A DNA stretch of 64,000 nucleotides from a bacterium (GTDB lineage: Bacteria > UBP18 > UBA7526), in NCBI GenBank assembly GCA_030619985.1, contig JAUXAI010000001.1:1-64000 (forward strand), read 5' to 3'. Both the position numbers and the translations under genes were made by a program. Shown here piece by piece: positions 32,658-41,140 of this stretch (its first letter is position 1; every line of letters begins with the position of its first letter). The notes beneath the pieces are model-generated. The model searched no databases, was not told the origin of the DNA, and worked only from the letters and a program-made list of their open reading frames with translations.

Positions 32658-33746
32658 ATGATAGATTATGCTGCTTGGTATAAAAGAATTTTAAAGCTAT
32701 ATTCGTTTCTACCTTATTCTTTATTCAAAGGATATGCCTTTCCCCCTTTAACAGTTCAGATGGAAGTTACTCATCGGTGTAATCTCAATTGCTCCTTCTG
32801 TTTTCTAGAGAAAAGTGCCAACTCCTCCTTAGAATTAACTTATGAAGAAATTAAAGAAATCATCGACCAAATACCTCCCTGGTCCCTTTTAACCTTTACT
32901 GGTGGCGAGCCCTTTGTAAGGAAAGATTTTTTTAAAATATTACAGTATGCTTTAGATAAAGGTAAATGTAATGTGGTAACCAATGCCGATTTAATAACCG
33001 ATGAGTTTATTGATCTATTTCTTAGTAAAAATTTATTATTAATGGGGATATCCTTGGATGGTGTGGGAAAAATTCATGATAAGTTAAGGGGTAAGAATGG
33101 GTTATTCGATGTTGTAATTGACGCCATTAAAAGAATTCAAATAGCAAAGAAGAAACAAGGGAAGCGGTATCCACTAATTGATATAAAGACTGTTATCCTT
33201 GAGCAAAATTTGACCTGCCTTTTCAAAATCCTAGAATTAGCCGATAAATTAAAAGTTGATTTTTTTACAGTTTCATTACCCAAACTTTCTGATATCCAAT
33301 TTACCCCTCCCTATTATGATGAATTTCGACAAAATAAATTTTTCTCCCCTCCCTACAAAAAAGGCATCAATAAATCTGTAAACCTTAAGATATTAAAAGA
33401 AGAATTAGATTTAATCAGAGAATATTCTGGTTCTGTATCAGTGCGATTTTATCCCTATAATATGCTAAATGATTATGCTATCAGGCAATATTATAATGGC
33501 GAATTAAAAATTAGCGATTTTTACCCTTGTTTTGTACCCTGGACCACAGTTTGTATTTCACCATATGGGGATATGTATCCTTGTTTGGCCTATCGGATTG
33601 GGAATTTAAGGGAGCACAGATTTAAAGAATTATGGAACAGTCAGCGTTTTAGAACGTTCAGACAATCCTTAAGAAAAGCAGGTATCTTACCAAGTTGTCT
33701 GGGGTGTTGCTATTCAGAGTTTAAATCCGAAGTTATTCCTGAATAA
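32658..33746 (+). CDS. Radical SAM protein with SPASM-type C-terminus
   Basis: A 362-residue protein. MEVTHRCNLNCSFCFLEKSA carries the C-x3-C-x2-C cluster site, TFTGGEPFVRKDFF the GGE motif. The C-terminus (CISPYGDMYPCLAYRIGNLREHRFKELWNSQRF, then CLGCCY) is SPASM-like with extra cysteines for auxiliary clusters. Such proteins modify peptides, sugars or lipids; here, in a glycan locus, the substrate is open. The stretch between 33747 and 33814 holds only an RBS-like GGGGGT for the next gene. Confidence 0.87.
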   Translation: MIDYAAWYKRILKLYSFLPYSLFKGYAFPPLTVQMEVTHRCNLNCSFCFLEKSANSSLELTYEEIKEIIDQIPPWSLLTFTGGEPFVRKDFFKILQYALDKGKCNVVTNADLITDEFIDLFLSKNLLLMGISLDGVGKIHDKLRGKNGLFDVVIDAIKRIQIAKKKQGKRYPLIDIKTVILEQNLTCLFKILELADKLKVDFFTVSLPKLSDIQFTPPYYDEFRQNKFFSPPYKKGINKSVNLKILKEELDLIREYSGSVSVRFYPYNMLNDYAIRQYYNGELKISDFYPCFVPWTTVCISPYGDMYPCLAYRIGNLREHRFKELWNSQRFRTFRQSLRKAGILPSCLGCCYSEFKSEVIPE

Positions 33747-33814
33747 AGAATTTAGTGTGGCAGAGAAATGGTAATAGCTGGTGTGGATACGCCCAAAAGA
33801 TAAGGGGGTAAAAT

Positions 33815-34681
33815 ATGGGTGGTAAAGGTGTTTCTATCATTATTCCCGTTTACAATGAAGAGAAAGGGTTGGCCGTTATGCTTGACGAACTTAAGGCTTC
33901 AGTTAAGGATTGGCCTTTTAAGCCCGAGATTATCGTAGTAGACGATGGCTCTGATGATAACACTAGTTTGGTGGCAGAAAAGAGAAAAGTGAAAGTAATC
34001 AAGCATCCTCGTAATTTTGGATACGGTATGGCAATCAAAACTGGAATCTTAGCCGCTAACCATAATTATCTTGTCACGATAGATGGTGATAATAGTTACT
34101 CTGTGGAAGATATACCCAAATTAGTAGCAGAATTAGACAAATATCATTTAGTATTAGGGACAAGGAGTGGAAAACATTATTGGGATAGATTTTTTAAGTA
34201 TCCCATGAGATTTATTTACAGTTCCTTAGTGAGATATGTTACTGGAGAAAGGGTTCCAGATGCCAATACTGGTCTACGCGCCTTCCGTAGAGATATAGCC
34301 TTAAGATTTTTAGGGCGTCTTTGCACAGGATTTTCTTTCTCTACTACCATGACCCTCGTCTTCATGCTCAATACTTATTTTGTAGGTTTTGTACCAGTAG
34401 ATTATAAAGGTAGAATTGGTAAATCAAAGATAAGACTGGTTCACGATACCTTGAGAACCAGTCAGATTTTGACCTCAGCGATAATGCTTTATAACCCGAT
34501 AAAAGTATTCTTACCTATCAGCCTCTTAGCCTTCTTATTTGGCTTAGGTTTTTTAATTAGATATATAATTTTACCTGAGAAAATAATTTTACTAATTGGC
34601 GTTTTACTCATATTAGCATCACTTTTATTCTTTGCTTTTGGACTTTTAGCCGATCTGATAAGTCAATTAAGAAAAAAATAG
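33815..34681 (+). CDS. GT2 polyprenyl-phosphate glycosyltransferase (GtrB-like)
   Basis: A 288-residue enzyme: GVSIIIPVYNEEKGLAVMLDELK, IIVVDDGSDDNT, VTIDGDNSYSVEDI, NTGLRAFRRDIA, and two C-terminal helices (about 225-280). It is clearly paralogous to the enzyme at 29883 and presumably makes another polyprenyl-phosphate sugar. AAGGGGGTAAAAT precedes the ATG. Confidence 0.83.
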   Translation: MGGKGVSIIIPVYNEEKGLAVMLDELKASVKDWPFKPEIIVVDDGSDDNTSLVAEKRKVKVIKHPRNFGYGMAIKTGILAANHNYLVTIDGDNSYSVEDIPKLVAELDKYHLVLGTRSGKHYWDRFFKYPMRFIYSSLVRYVTGERVPDANTGLRAFRRDIALRFLGRLCTGFSFSTTMTLVFMLNTYFVGFVPVDYKGRIGKSKIRLVHDTLRTSQILTSAIMLYNPIKVFLPISLLAFLFGLGFLIRYIILPEKIILLIGVLLILASLLFFAFGLLADLISQLRKK

Positions 34682-34693
34682 TCCAAAGAAAAA

Positions 34694-34741
34694 CATTTTC
34701 CAGCCTGCTTGGGATGTTGTTATCTTAAACAGAAGAAATAA
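34694..34741 (+). pseudogene. Remnant of a SPASM radical SAM gene tail
   Basis: The 15 codons HFPACLGCCYLKQKK and a stop repeat the end of the radical SAM protein at 32658 (LPSCLGCCYSEFKSE). The rest of that second copy is gone. It suggests an earlier tandem arrangement of radical SAM and GT2 genes that lost one member. Confidence 0.6.
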
Positions 34742-34742
34742 A

Positions 34743-36149
34743 ATGAAGATTGTTTTAATTAATCCAGCAAGCCAAGAGAAAGTTTACGGTAAAATCCATA
34801 AACATCTTCCTCCAACAGCACCCTCTCTAGGTGTGTTGTATTTAGCTGCCGTTTTAGAGGAAAACAAAATTCCTGTTTATGTTATTGATGCTTACGGAGA
34901 AAATTATAATTTAGAGAGGACAGTAGAAGAAATTAAAAGATTAAAACCTGATATCGTTGGTTATACTGTAATGACGACTGTTTTGGGAGTGGTGGTGGAG
35001 TTAGCAAGAAGAGTCAAAGAAGACCTCCCTTGTAGTTTAAACATAGTTGGCGGGCCACATATAACAGCGATGCCAGTCGAATCCTTGATAAATTATCCCT
35101 TTTTAGATATCAGCGTTATTGGGGAAGGTGAATATACACTTTTAGAAATTGCCCAGGGAAGAAATTTAAATGAAATTAAAGGCATTGCTTACCGTCAAAA
35201 AGACGGAGAGGTGGTTTTAAATCCTCCTAGGGAAGGATTTATTGATGTAGATAAACTTCCCCTTCCAGCTAAACATCTTATTGACCTTGCGAAATACCAC
35301 CATGCTTTATTCGAAAGTTATGGAAAACCTCTAACCACTCTTTTGACGAGCCGAGGTTGTCCCTACCAATGCACTTTTTGTTCCTCTCAGGTGACTTTCG
35401 GCCGAAGAATTCGCTTTCGGAATGTGGAAAGCGTAATGGCTGAGGTCGATTCTTTGATCGAAAAATATAGAATTAAAGCAATTGAATTTCGGGATGATGT
35501 CTTTACAGTGAATAAAGCAAGAGTTATTAAACTTTCGGAAGAGTTAGGAAAGAGAAAGATCGCTTGGATTGCTAATGCTCGGCTGGATATAATTGATGAT
35601 GATATGGTAAAGGCGATGAAGGAAGGTGGTTGCAAACTTTTAGAAGTAGGAGTTGAATCCGGGAGCCAAAAAATTCTTGACGAGTACCGGAAGGGAATAA
35701 AAATTGAGCAGATCCTGAAAGCTTTTGAGATTTTTAACCGTTACAAAATTGACACATTAGCTTTTTTTATTTTTGGGGCCCTTTCAGAAACTGCTAAGAC
35801 AGCCCAAAAGACGATTGACCTTGCCAAAAAAATAAAGCCCACCTTTGTAGAGTTTTTCATTCTTAACCCAATGCCTGGTTCCCCCGCTTATAAAACAGCC
35901 TTAGAGAAAGGAATGATGAAATCGATTGACTGGACGGAGGTTTCTTCGCCCCAGTTTTTTAAACCAATTATTAAACATCCAAATTTCTCAGAAGAGGAAT
36001 TAGTCGGGCTAATTAAACGTGCTTACAAGGAATTCTATTTGCGTTTTTCTTATATTTTAAAAATCGCTCTGAGGATGAATTCTCCTTTAAGGATACGAAC
36101 TTATGTAAGGCTTCTGCCGGCAATTTTGAAATTGTCAGGAGTAGAATAA
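34743..36149 (+). CDS. B12-binding radical SAM protein
   Basis: A 468-residue protein. The cobalamin-binding domain (about 1-135) includes TAPSLGVLYLAAVLEENKI, PDIVGYTVMTT and NIVGGPHITAMPVESL. The radical SAM domain starts at SRGCPYQCTFCSSQVTFGRRIRFRNVESV. EVGVESGSQKILDEYRKG and the FFILNPMPGSPAY segment follow. It belongs to the broad BchE/P-methylase-type superfamily. A GT2 remnant follows within three bases. Confidence 0.86.
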   Translation: MKIVLINPASQEKVYGKIHKHLPPTAPSLGVLYLAAVLEENKIPVYVIDAYGENYNLERTVEEIKRLKPDIVGYTVMTTVLGVVVELARRVKEDLPCSLNIVGGPHITAMPVESLINYPFLDISVIGEGEYTLLEIAQGRNLNEIKGIAYRQKDGEVVLNPPREGFIDVDKLPLPAKHLIDLAKYHHALFESYGKPLTTLLTSRGCPYQCTFCSSQVTFGRRIRFRNVESVMAEVDSLIEKYRIKAIEFRDDVFTVNKARVIKLSEELGKRKIAWIANARLDIIDDDMVKAMKEGGCKLLEVGVESGSQKILDEYRKGIKIEQILKAFEIFNRYKIDTLAFFIFGALSETAKTAQKTIDLAKKIKPTFVEFFILNPMPGSPAYKTALEKGMMKSIDWTEVSSPQFFKPIIKHPNFSEEELVGLIKRAYKEFYLRFSYILKIALRMNSPLRIRTYVRLLPAILKLSGVE

Positions 36150-36151
36150 TT

Positions 36152-36289
36152 ATGAAAATTTCAATTACTATCCCTGCTTTTAATGAAGAAGAGGGAATTG
36201 AGGAGATTCTTGATGAGGTTATGGAAGTAAACGACCTAACTAAAAATCATTTAATATGTTTTCTGAAAAGTTTGGTTCTCACTCACTGA
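36152..36289 (+). pseudogene. Truncated GT2 gene (5' remnant)
   Basis: MKISITIPAFNEEEGIEEIL and the next few residues are an intact GT2 beginning, but the frame degenerates after about 25 residues and stops at 36287-36289. No nucleotide-binding DDGS motif follows. The spacer to 36390 holds nothing else recognisable. Confidence 0.75.
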
Positions 36290-36390
36290 ATTTGGGAACA
36301 AACTGAGAAAAAGGTTACCATGAATCTTGGTCTAACGCTGTGGTCTTTTGGACTATTCCGCATATTTGCTCGAGGGAGGTAAAGAAAAGC

Positions 36391-38475
36391 ATGTTAAGAA
36401 GAAAGTTATTTAGTAAATATTTAATATTGATACTCTTAATCTTTATTATATTGAAGAGCTGCCTTGGATGGCCTATGGAAAAGGTGATTCAGGTTATAAG
36501 ATATTTTGGTTTTACTTTAATCCCGGAGTTGTTTATTCTATTTTTTATCATCTCCTTATCGTTTCTTATAGGTAATAAACTACTGAGCGTTTTTCGTCTC
36601 AATTGGAACTCTTTTTTAGAAGAATCCTTAATATCCTTGGGTCTGGGGTTTGGCATTATTGCTTTTGCAAATTTTATTCTTGGTCATTTTGGGCTTTTAT
36701 ATAGTTGGTTGTATTGGGTCATTTTAATCATTCTCCTTCCCAAGACATTTTCGCATATATATTCCTTTGGGTCTCGTCTCAGAGATAAAATACCTGACTT
36801 AACCAGTATTAAGAGATCAAAATTTGAATTGGGTTTAATAATTATCCTTTTAATACATATATTTATGGCTGTTACTCTGAGTATGGTTCCTGATCGTGGA
36901 GAAGGATCTGCTGTCCACTTGGCCATGGCAAGTTATTACAGAATGCATCATGGAATAGTTCATATTCCATTTATGTTCTATGGGGAACAGCCTCATCTGA
37001 CGGAGATGATTTGGCTGAGTTGTATTATGTTATTGAAGAGTTCTGTCCTCTGTAAATTGATGAATTTTACCGCTTATCTTTTAGTCCTGGGTACTATCTA
37101 CGCCATCTCAAGAAGGATTCTTTCCAGGAAGTATGCATTATTAGGTTGTGCTATTTTTTCCATAACTACTGAAATAATTTTTGTTTATTTTCATACTTGC
37201 AAAGAGGAATTTTTCTTAACCTTCTTTACTCTTCTCAGCTTTCTCGTTCTACTCTCATATTTCAAAGAAAGAAAAATAGGATATCTATTCCTCCTGACTA
37301 TAATTCTTGGCTATGCTACCGGCTGTAAGCTTCTCTTCGGTTTCATTCCCAGCTTGGCGATCATTCCCTTACTCCTGTCAAGAGAAATAGTCGCTCATAA
37401 AAAACACAGATGGAAGGTAATCTCCAGTTGTATCCTAATATCAGTATCTGTAATTATTTTAGCTTTTCCCTGGTATATGAGACAGCAGATTTATCATCAT
37501 AGCCTATTTTATCCCTTAAAACCAATCAAGACGGTAACTACTGGAGATCGTTCTTCTGTAGGCTTTATTGAAGAAGATCAGGAAGCCTTTACTGTCAAAT
37601 CGGACCAATTGGTCTTTAGACACACTATCCCTTTCCGAGGGTCAAGGGGAGATAAAGTTAAGGGAATCGTTAAGGGTTATTTTCTATTTCTCTGGCGCAT
37701 GGTAAATGAGCCAAAATCCTTTGGGGGAACCTCAGCCAGCATCCTCTTCCTCATCCTCTTGCCTGGCCTACTGTTCTTAAAGCATCCTTTACCCAACGAA
37801 TATAAATACCTTCTACTCTTTGGACTGTTATTGTATACCTTGAATTTCTTATGTCCAGCAATGATTCAAAGATTCTTCCCCTTAATGGCAGTGTTATCAA
37901 TGATATGCGCCTACATTTATTACAACCTGTCAAAAGCTTCAAGAGCAATTAACCTTTTCCTGCTTCTGATAGTGGGGACGATTTTAATAACATTGACAAT
38001 TACTAAAAATATAAATCATAAGGTCATCAGTGGTTTCAAAAGCTATTGGCCAGTCGCCTTTGGGGCAGAGACCAGAAAAGAACACCTGGAGAGGACAACG
38101 TATGGTACATGCTCAACGGCTAATTTTATTTCTGAGAACTTGACTAAAGATGCGAAGCTGTTTTTCTATGCTCTAGCGCAAGGATTTTATTATGAAAACG
38201 ATTACATATGGGGAGATAAGTTGCATGCCGGGGAATTTATGCAGTACTCCAGAATGAATTGTGCAGAGGATCTGCTTAGGCGATTACATTCTCTGGGGAT
38301 TACCCACTTAGTCATCAGTGCTGGATACTGGCCCCCCCGGAAAGGATATAATGAAGAGAATATACACGCCTGGGTGAAGCAAATTGCAGCACAATACTCT
38401 ACCAAGCTCTTCGAAGATAAGTATATCTCCCTCTATGAGATTGATTATTCGAAAAAGGTTGGGGCAGGAGAATAG
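36391..38475 (+). CDS. Large GT-C-like integral membrane protein
   Basis: A protein of about 694 residues with roughly a dozen hydrophobic helices in residues 10-550 and a C-terminal soluble part (TANFISENLTKDAKLFFYALAQGFYYENDYIWGDKL) containing a conserved-looking tail found in dolichyl-phosphate-mannose-mannosyltransferase-like proteins. The loop MVPDRGEGSAVHLAMASYYRMHHG after the fourth or fifth helix contains the acidic residue expected of GT-C active sites. It probably transfers a sugar from a polyprenyl phosphate outside the membrane. GGGAGG ten bases before ATG 36391 supports this start. Specific activity is unknown. Confidence 0.65.
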   Translation: MLRRKLFSKYLILILLIFIILKSCLGWPMEKVIQVIRYFGFTLIPELFILFFIISLSFLIGNKLLSVFRLNWNSFLEESLISLGLGFGIIAFANFILGHFGLLYSWLYWVILIILLPKTFSHIYSFGSRLRDKIPDLTSIKRSKFELGLIIILLIHIFMAVTLSMVPDRGEGSAVHLAMASYYRMHHGIVHIPFMFYGEQPHLTEMIWLSCIMLLKSSVLCKLMNFTAYLLVLGTIYAISRRILSRKYALLGCAIFSITTEIIFVYFHTCKEEFFLTFFTLLSFLVLLSYFKERKIGYLFLLTIILGYATGCKLLFGFIPSLAIIPLLLSREIVAHKKHRWKVISSCILISVSVIILAFPWYMRQQIYHHSLFYPLKPIKTVTTGDRSSVGFIEEDQEAFTVKSDQLVFRHTIPFRGSRGDKVKGIVKGYFLFLWRMVNEPKSFGGTSASILFLILLPGLLFLKHPLPNEYKYLLLFGLLLYTLNFLCPAMIQRFFPLMAVLSMICAYIYYNLSKASRAINLFLLLIVGTILITLTITKNINHKVISGFKSYWPVAFGAETRKEHLERTTYGTCSTANFISENLTKDAKLFFYALAQGFYYENDYIWGDKLHAGEFMQYSRMNCAEDLLRRLHSLGITHLVISAGYWPPRKGYNEENIHAWVKQIAAQYSTKLFEDKYISLYEIDYSKKVGAGE

Positions 38476-38477
38476 GA

Positions 38478-39209
38478 ATGGGTAGTGAAGGAATTATTTT
38501 GTCCATAGTTGCTCCAGTTTACAATGAAGAGAGGAACATTGAGGAAGTAGTCAGATACTGGAACAAAGTCTTAATGAATAGCAAATTAACCGGAGAGATT
38601 GTGGTGACTAATGATGGCTCAACGGATAGAACAGGTGATATCTTAAGTAGGCTCGAGAACGAATTAGCCAACCTGGTTGTAATAAATAAGGAACACGGCG
38701 GATATGGCCGGGCATTAGCAGCCTCCGTTTCTGCTTCAAGGGGGAGATACGTCATGACCATCGATTCCGATGGGCAGTTCGATGCTGGAGAGTATCACCT
38801 ACTATTGACCAAATTAGAGGAAGAGAATTTAGATCTGGTGACCGGTTATCGCAAGGGAAAGAAGGACTCCCTCTTTAAGGTGGTGGCCGACAGGATTCTC
38901 AACCTGATAATCAGGATTTTATTCGGTTTAAGATTAAAGGATACTAACTGTGCCTTAAAGCTTGGGAAAGGGGAGATATTAAGGAAGATCGATATCGAGG
39001 CCATGGGATATCCTACCCCCACAGAAATTATCATAAAGTTGGCCGCCTCAGGGGCTTCCCTTGGGGAGGTGGGGATTAGTCATCTTCCCAGAGCAGGTGG
39101 TATCTCTAAATTAAGACCGGTAAAAACCGCAATTGAGATGTTAAAGTTCCTCCTCTATTTAAAGTTTAAACTTCACCTCTCCAAATCCAGAGTCATCGCT
39201 AAAATCTAA
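38478..39209 (+). CDS. GT2 glycosyltransferase, DPM1-like
   Basis: A 243-residue enzyme: LSIVAPVYNEERNIEEVVRYW, IVVTNDGSTDRT (Asn in place of the first Asp of the usual DDGS), VMTIDSDGQFDAGEY and LKDTNCALKLGKGEI. It resembles polyprenyl-phosphate glycosyltransferases but lacks C-terminal helices. It begins two bases after the upstream membrane protein, a likely user of its product. Confidence 0.8.
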   Translation: MGSEGIILSIVAPVYNEERNIEEVVRYWNKVLMNSKLTGEIVVTNDGSTDRTGDILSRLENELANLVVINKEHGGYGRALAASVSASRGRYVMTIDSDGQFDAGEYHLLLTKLEEENLDLVTGYRKGKKDSLFKVVADRILNLIIRILFGLRLKDTNCALKLGKGEILRKIDIEAMGYPTPTEIIIKLAASGASLGEVGISHLPRAGGISKLRPVKTAIEMLKFLLYLKFKLHLSKSRVIAKI

Positions 39210-39230
39210 ATTGAAGGATGGGTGACAGAA

Positions 39231-40184
39231 ATGAAGGAGAAGATAGTTGGCGTTATCTTGGCGGCCGGGAAGGGGACCCGCCTTACCCCCTTAAGCATTA
39301 AGTATCCCAAGCCCCTGCTGCCCGTTTGCAACAAGCCCATTATGCAGTATCAAATCGAGTTAATGAAGGAAGTGGGCATCAAAGAGATTATCATTGTAGT
39401 CGGTCATCTCAAAAAGGAGATAATCAACTATTTCGCTGACGGGGCAAAGCTGGGGGTAAAGATTACTTACGTTAAACAAGGCGAGACGCTGGGCCTGGCC
39501 CATGCGGTGGGTCGCTTAGAGGAGTATATCAAGACCCCCTTTCTCCTATTTCTTGGGGATATCTTCTTGATTCCCAGAGATTTTTCCCGAATGATAGCCG
39601 GTTTTGAAGGAAAGAATATGGCGGCGGTCCTCGCTGTCAAGACCGAGCCAGACACTGAAGCAATCAAGAAAAATTTCGCCGTAGTATTAGATAAGAACGA
39701 CCTGGTTAAACAGGTCATAGAAAAACCGAGGTATGTAGTCAATAGATTAAAGGGTTGCGGTGTCTATCTTTTTGACCTTCCTATATTCGACGCCATCAGA
39801 CAAACCCCGAGAACTGCCATGCGCGATGAATACGAAATTACTACCTCTATTCAGATCCTTATCGGGGAAGGATATGGGGTATGTGCTAGAAAAGTCGTGG
39901 ACTGGGATATGAATGTGACTGTGGTCTGCGATATTCTGGAGTGTAACCTGAAACAACTCTCCCTGCTTAGAAAGAAGAATCTGATATCCTCCTCCGCTAG
40001 AGTACATCCTAAAGCTCGGGTGGTGAATTCAATAATAGGGGAGCACTCCCAGGTTGTCTATCCCATCGAAATCAGGGATTCGGTTATTTTCCCCAGAATA
40101 AAAGTTAATACTAGGGATTCTATTTCTCAAAGCGTGGTTATCCCCCACATGACCGTGAAGTGTCCCCAGGAGAGGAAAAGATGA
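39231..40184 (+). CDS. RmlA-like sugar nucleotidyltransferase
   Basis: A protein of about 317 residues. VILAAGKGTRLTPLSIKYPKPLLPVCNKPIMQYQIELM is the NTP-binding signature; LFLGDIFLIP holds the metal-binding Asp; KGCGVYLFDLPIFDAI and DEYEITTSIQILI follow; the end shows short hexapeptide-like repeats (ARVHPKARVVNSIIGEHSQV). It is a glucose-1-phosphate thymidylyl/uridylyltransferase relative. ATG 39231 is chosen; GTG 39222 is also in frame. Its stop overlaps the next start. Confidence 0.8.
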   Translation: MKEKIVGVILAAGKGTRLTPLSIKYPKPLLPVCNKPIMQYQIELMKEVGIKEIIIVVGHLKKEIINYFADGAKLGVKITYVKQGETLGLAHAVGRLEEYIKTPFLLFLGDIFLIPRDFSRMIAGFEGKNMAAVLAVKTEPDTEAIKKNFAVVLDKNDLVKQVIEKPRYVVNRLKGCGVYLFDLPIFDAIRQTPRTAMRDEYEITTSIQILIGEGYGVCARKVVDWDMNVTVVCDILECNLKQLSLLRKKNLISSSARVHPKARVVNSIIGEHSQVVYPIEIRDSVIFPRIKVNTRDSISQSVVIPHMTVKCPQERKR

Positions 40185-41140
40185 GGTATAAAAAGGCATT
40201 AGTGACTGGAGGGGCAGGGTTTATCGGTTCTCACCTCGCCCGGGAACTATTGAGGCATAATTTAGAGGTAGTAGTCATAGATAACCTCCTCACTGGCAAG
40301 CGAGAGAAGGTTCCTCCAGCAGCAGAGTTTATCAAGGGAGATATTCTCAATACCGAATTAATAGAAAGGATTACCTCTCAGGTTGATATTGTCTTCCATC
40401 TAGCAGCCGTGGTGAGTGTGCGCTCCTCAGTTAGAGAATTTTACCCTGATGCCCAGACCAATATTATGGGTACTCTAAATCTGCTCCAAGCCGCTATCAA
40501 GAGTAAGAGGGTCAGAAAATTTATTTACGCTTCTTCTATGGCGGTCTATGCCGATTCTTCCCATCCTTCCCCCATTGATGAAACATATACTACTGAGCCT
40601 CTTTCTCCTTACGGGGTTTCCAAGCTGGCCAGCGAGAAATATGTGCTTCGAGTGGGCCGGCAAAAGAATTTTGACACGGTCATTTTGCGCTACTTCAATA
40701 CCTATGGACCAGGACAGACTTTTACTCCCTATGTAGGGGTGATTACCATCTTCATCAATCGTCTTTTAGCCGGCAAACCACCCATCATCTTTGGTGACGG
40801 AGAACAGAGAAGAGATTTTATTTATGTGGGCGATGTGGTGGAGGCCACTATCCAGGCTATGGAGGAGGATGTCACTGGGGAGATCTGCAATGTCGGTACC
40901 GGGATAACCACCTCGGTCAACGAAATCGCCCAGTTACTTTGTGCAAAGATAGCCCCGGGGATCAAACCAGTACATGCTGAGGAACAACCAGGTGAGTTAA
41001 GGAACTCTATAGCCGATATTTCAAAGGCAAGCAGAATATTGAAGTTCTCCTCCAAATTTAGGATAGAGGAAAAGATTGATGAAGTAATAGAATCAATCAG
41101 AAATCGCAGGCGAAGAATAGGAGGAAGCGACTATGTTTAA
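40181..41140 (+). CDS. UDP-glucose 4-epimerase-family SDR
   Basis: A 319-residue SDR: KALVTGGAGFIGSHLARELL, VFHLAAVVSVRSSV, ASSMAVYADSS and YGVSKLASEKY (Tyr-x3-Lys), then LRYFNTYGPGQ and FGDGEQRRDFIYVGDVV. These point to a GalE/WbpP-like hexose or HexNAc epimerase. The exact sugar is uncertain. GGAGAGGAAAAG fixes the ATG at 40181, overlapping the upstream stop by ATGA; it is therefore coupled to the nucleotidyltransferase. Confidence 0.83.
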   Translation: MRYKKALVTGGAGFIGSHLARELLRHNLEVVVIDNLLTGKREKVPPAAEFIKGDILNTELIERITSQVDIVFHLAAVVSVRSSVREFYPDAQTNIMGTLNLLQAAIKSKRVRKFIYASSMAVYADSSHPSPIDETYTTEPLSPYGVSKLASEKYVLRVGRQKNFDTVILRYFNTYGPGQTFTPYVGVITIFINRLLAGKPPIIFGDGEQRRDFIYVGDVVEATIQAMEEDVTGEICNVGTGITTSVNEIAQLLCAKIAPGIKPVHAEEQPGELRNSIADISKASRILKFSSKFRIEEKIDEVIESIRNRRRRIGGSDYV

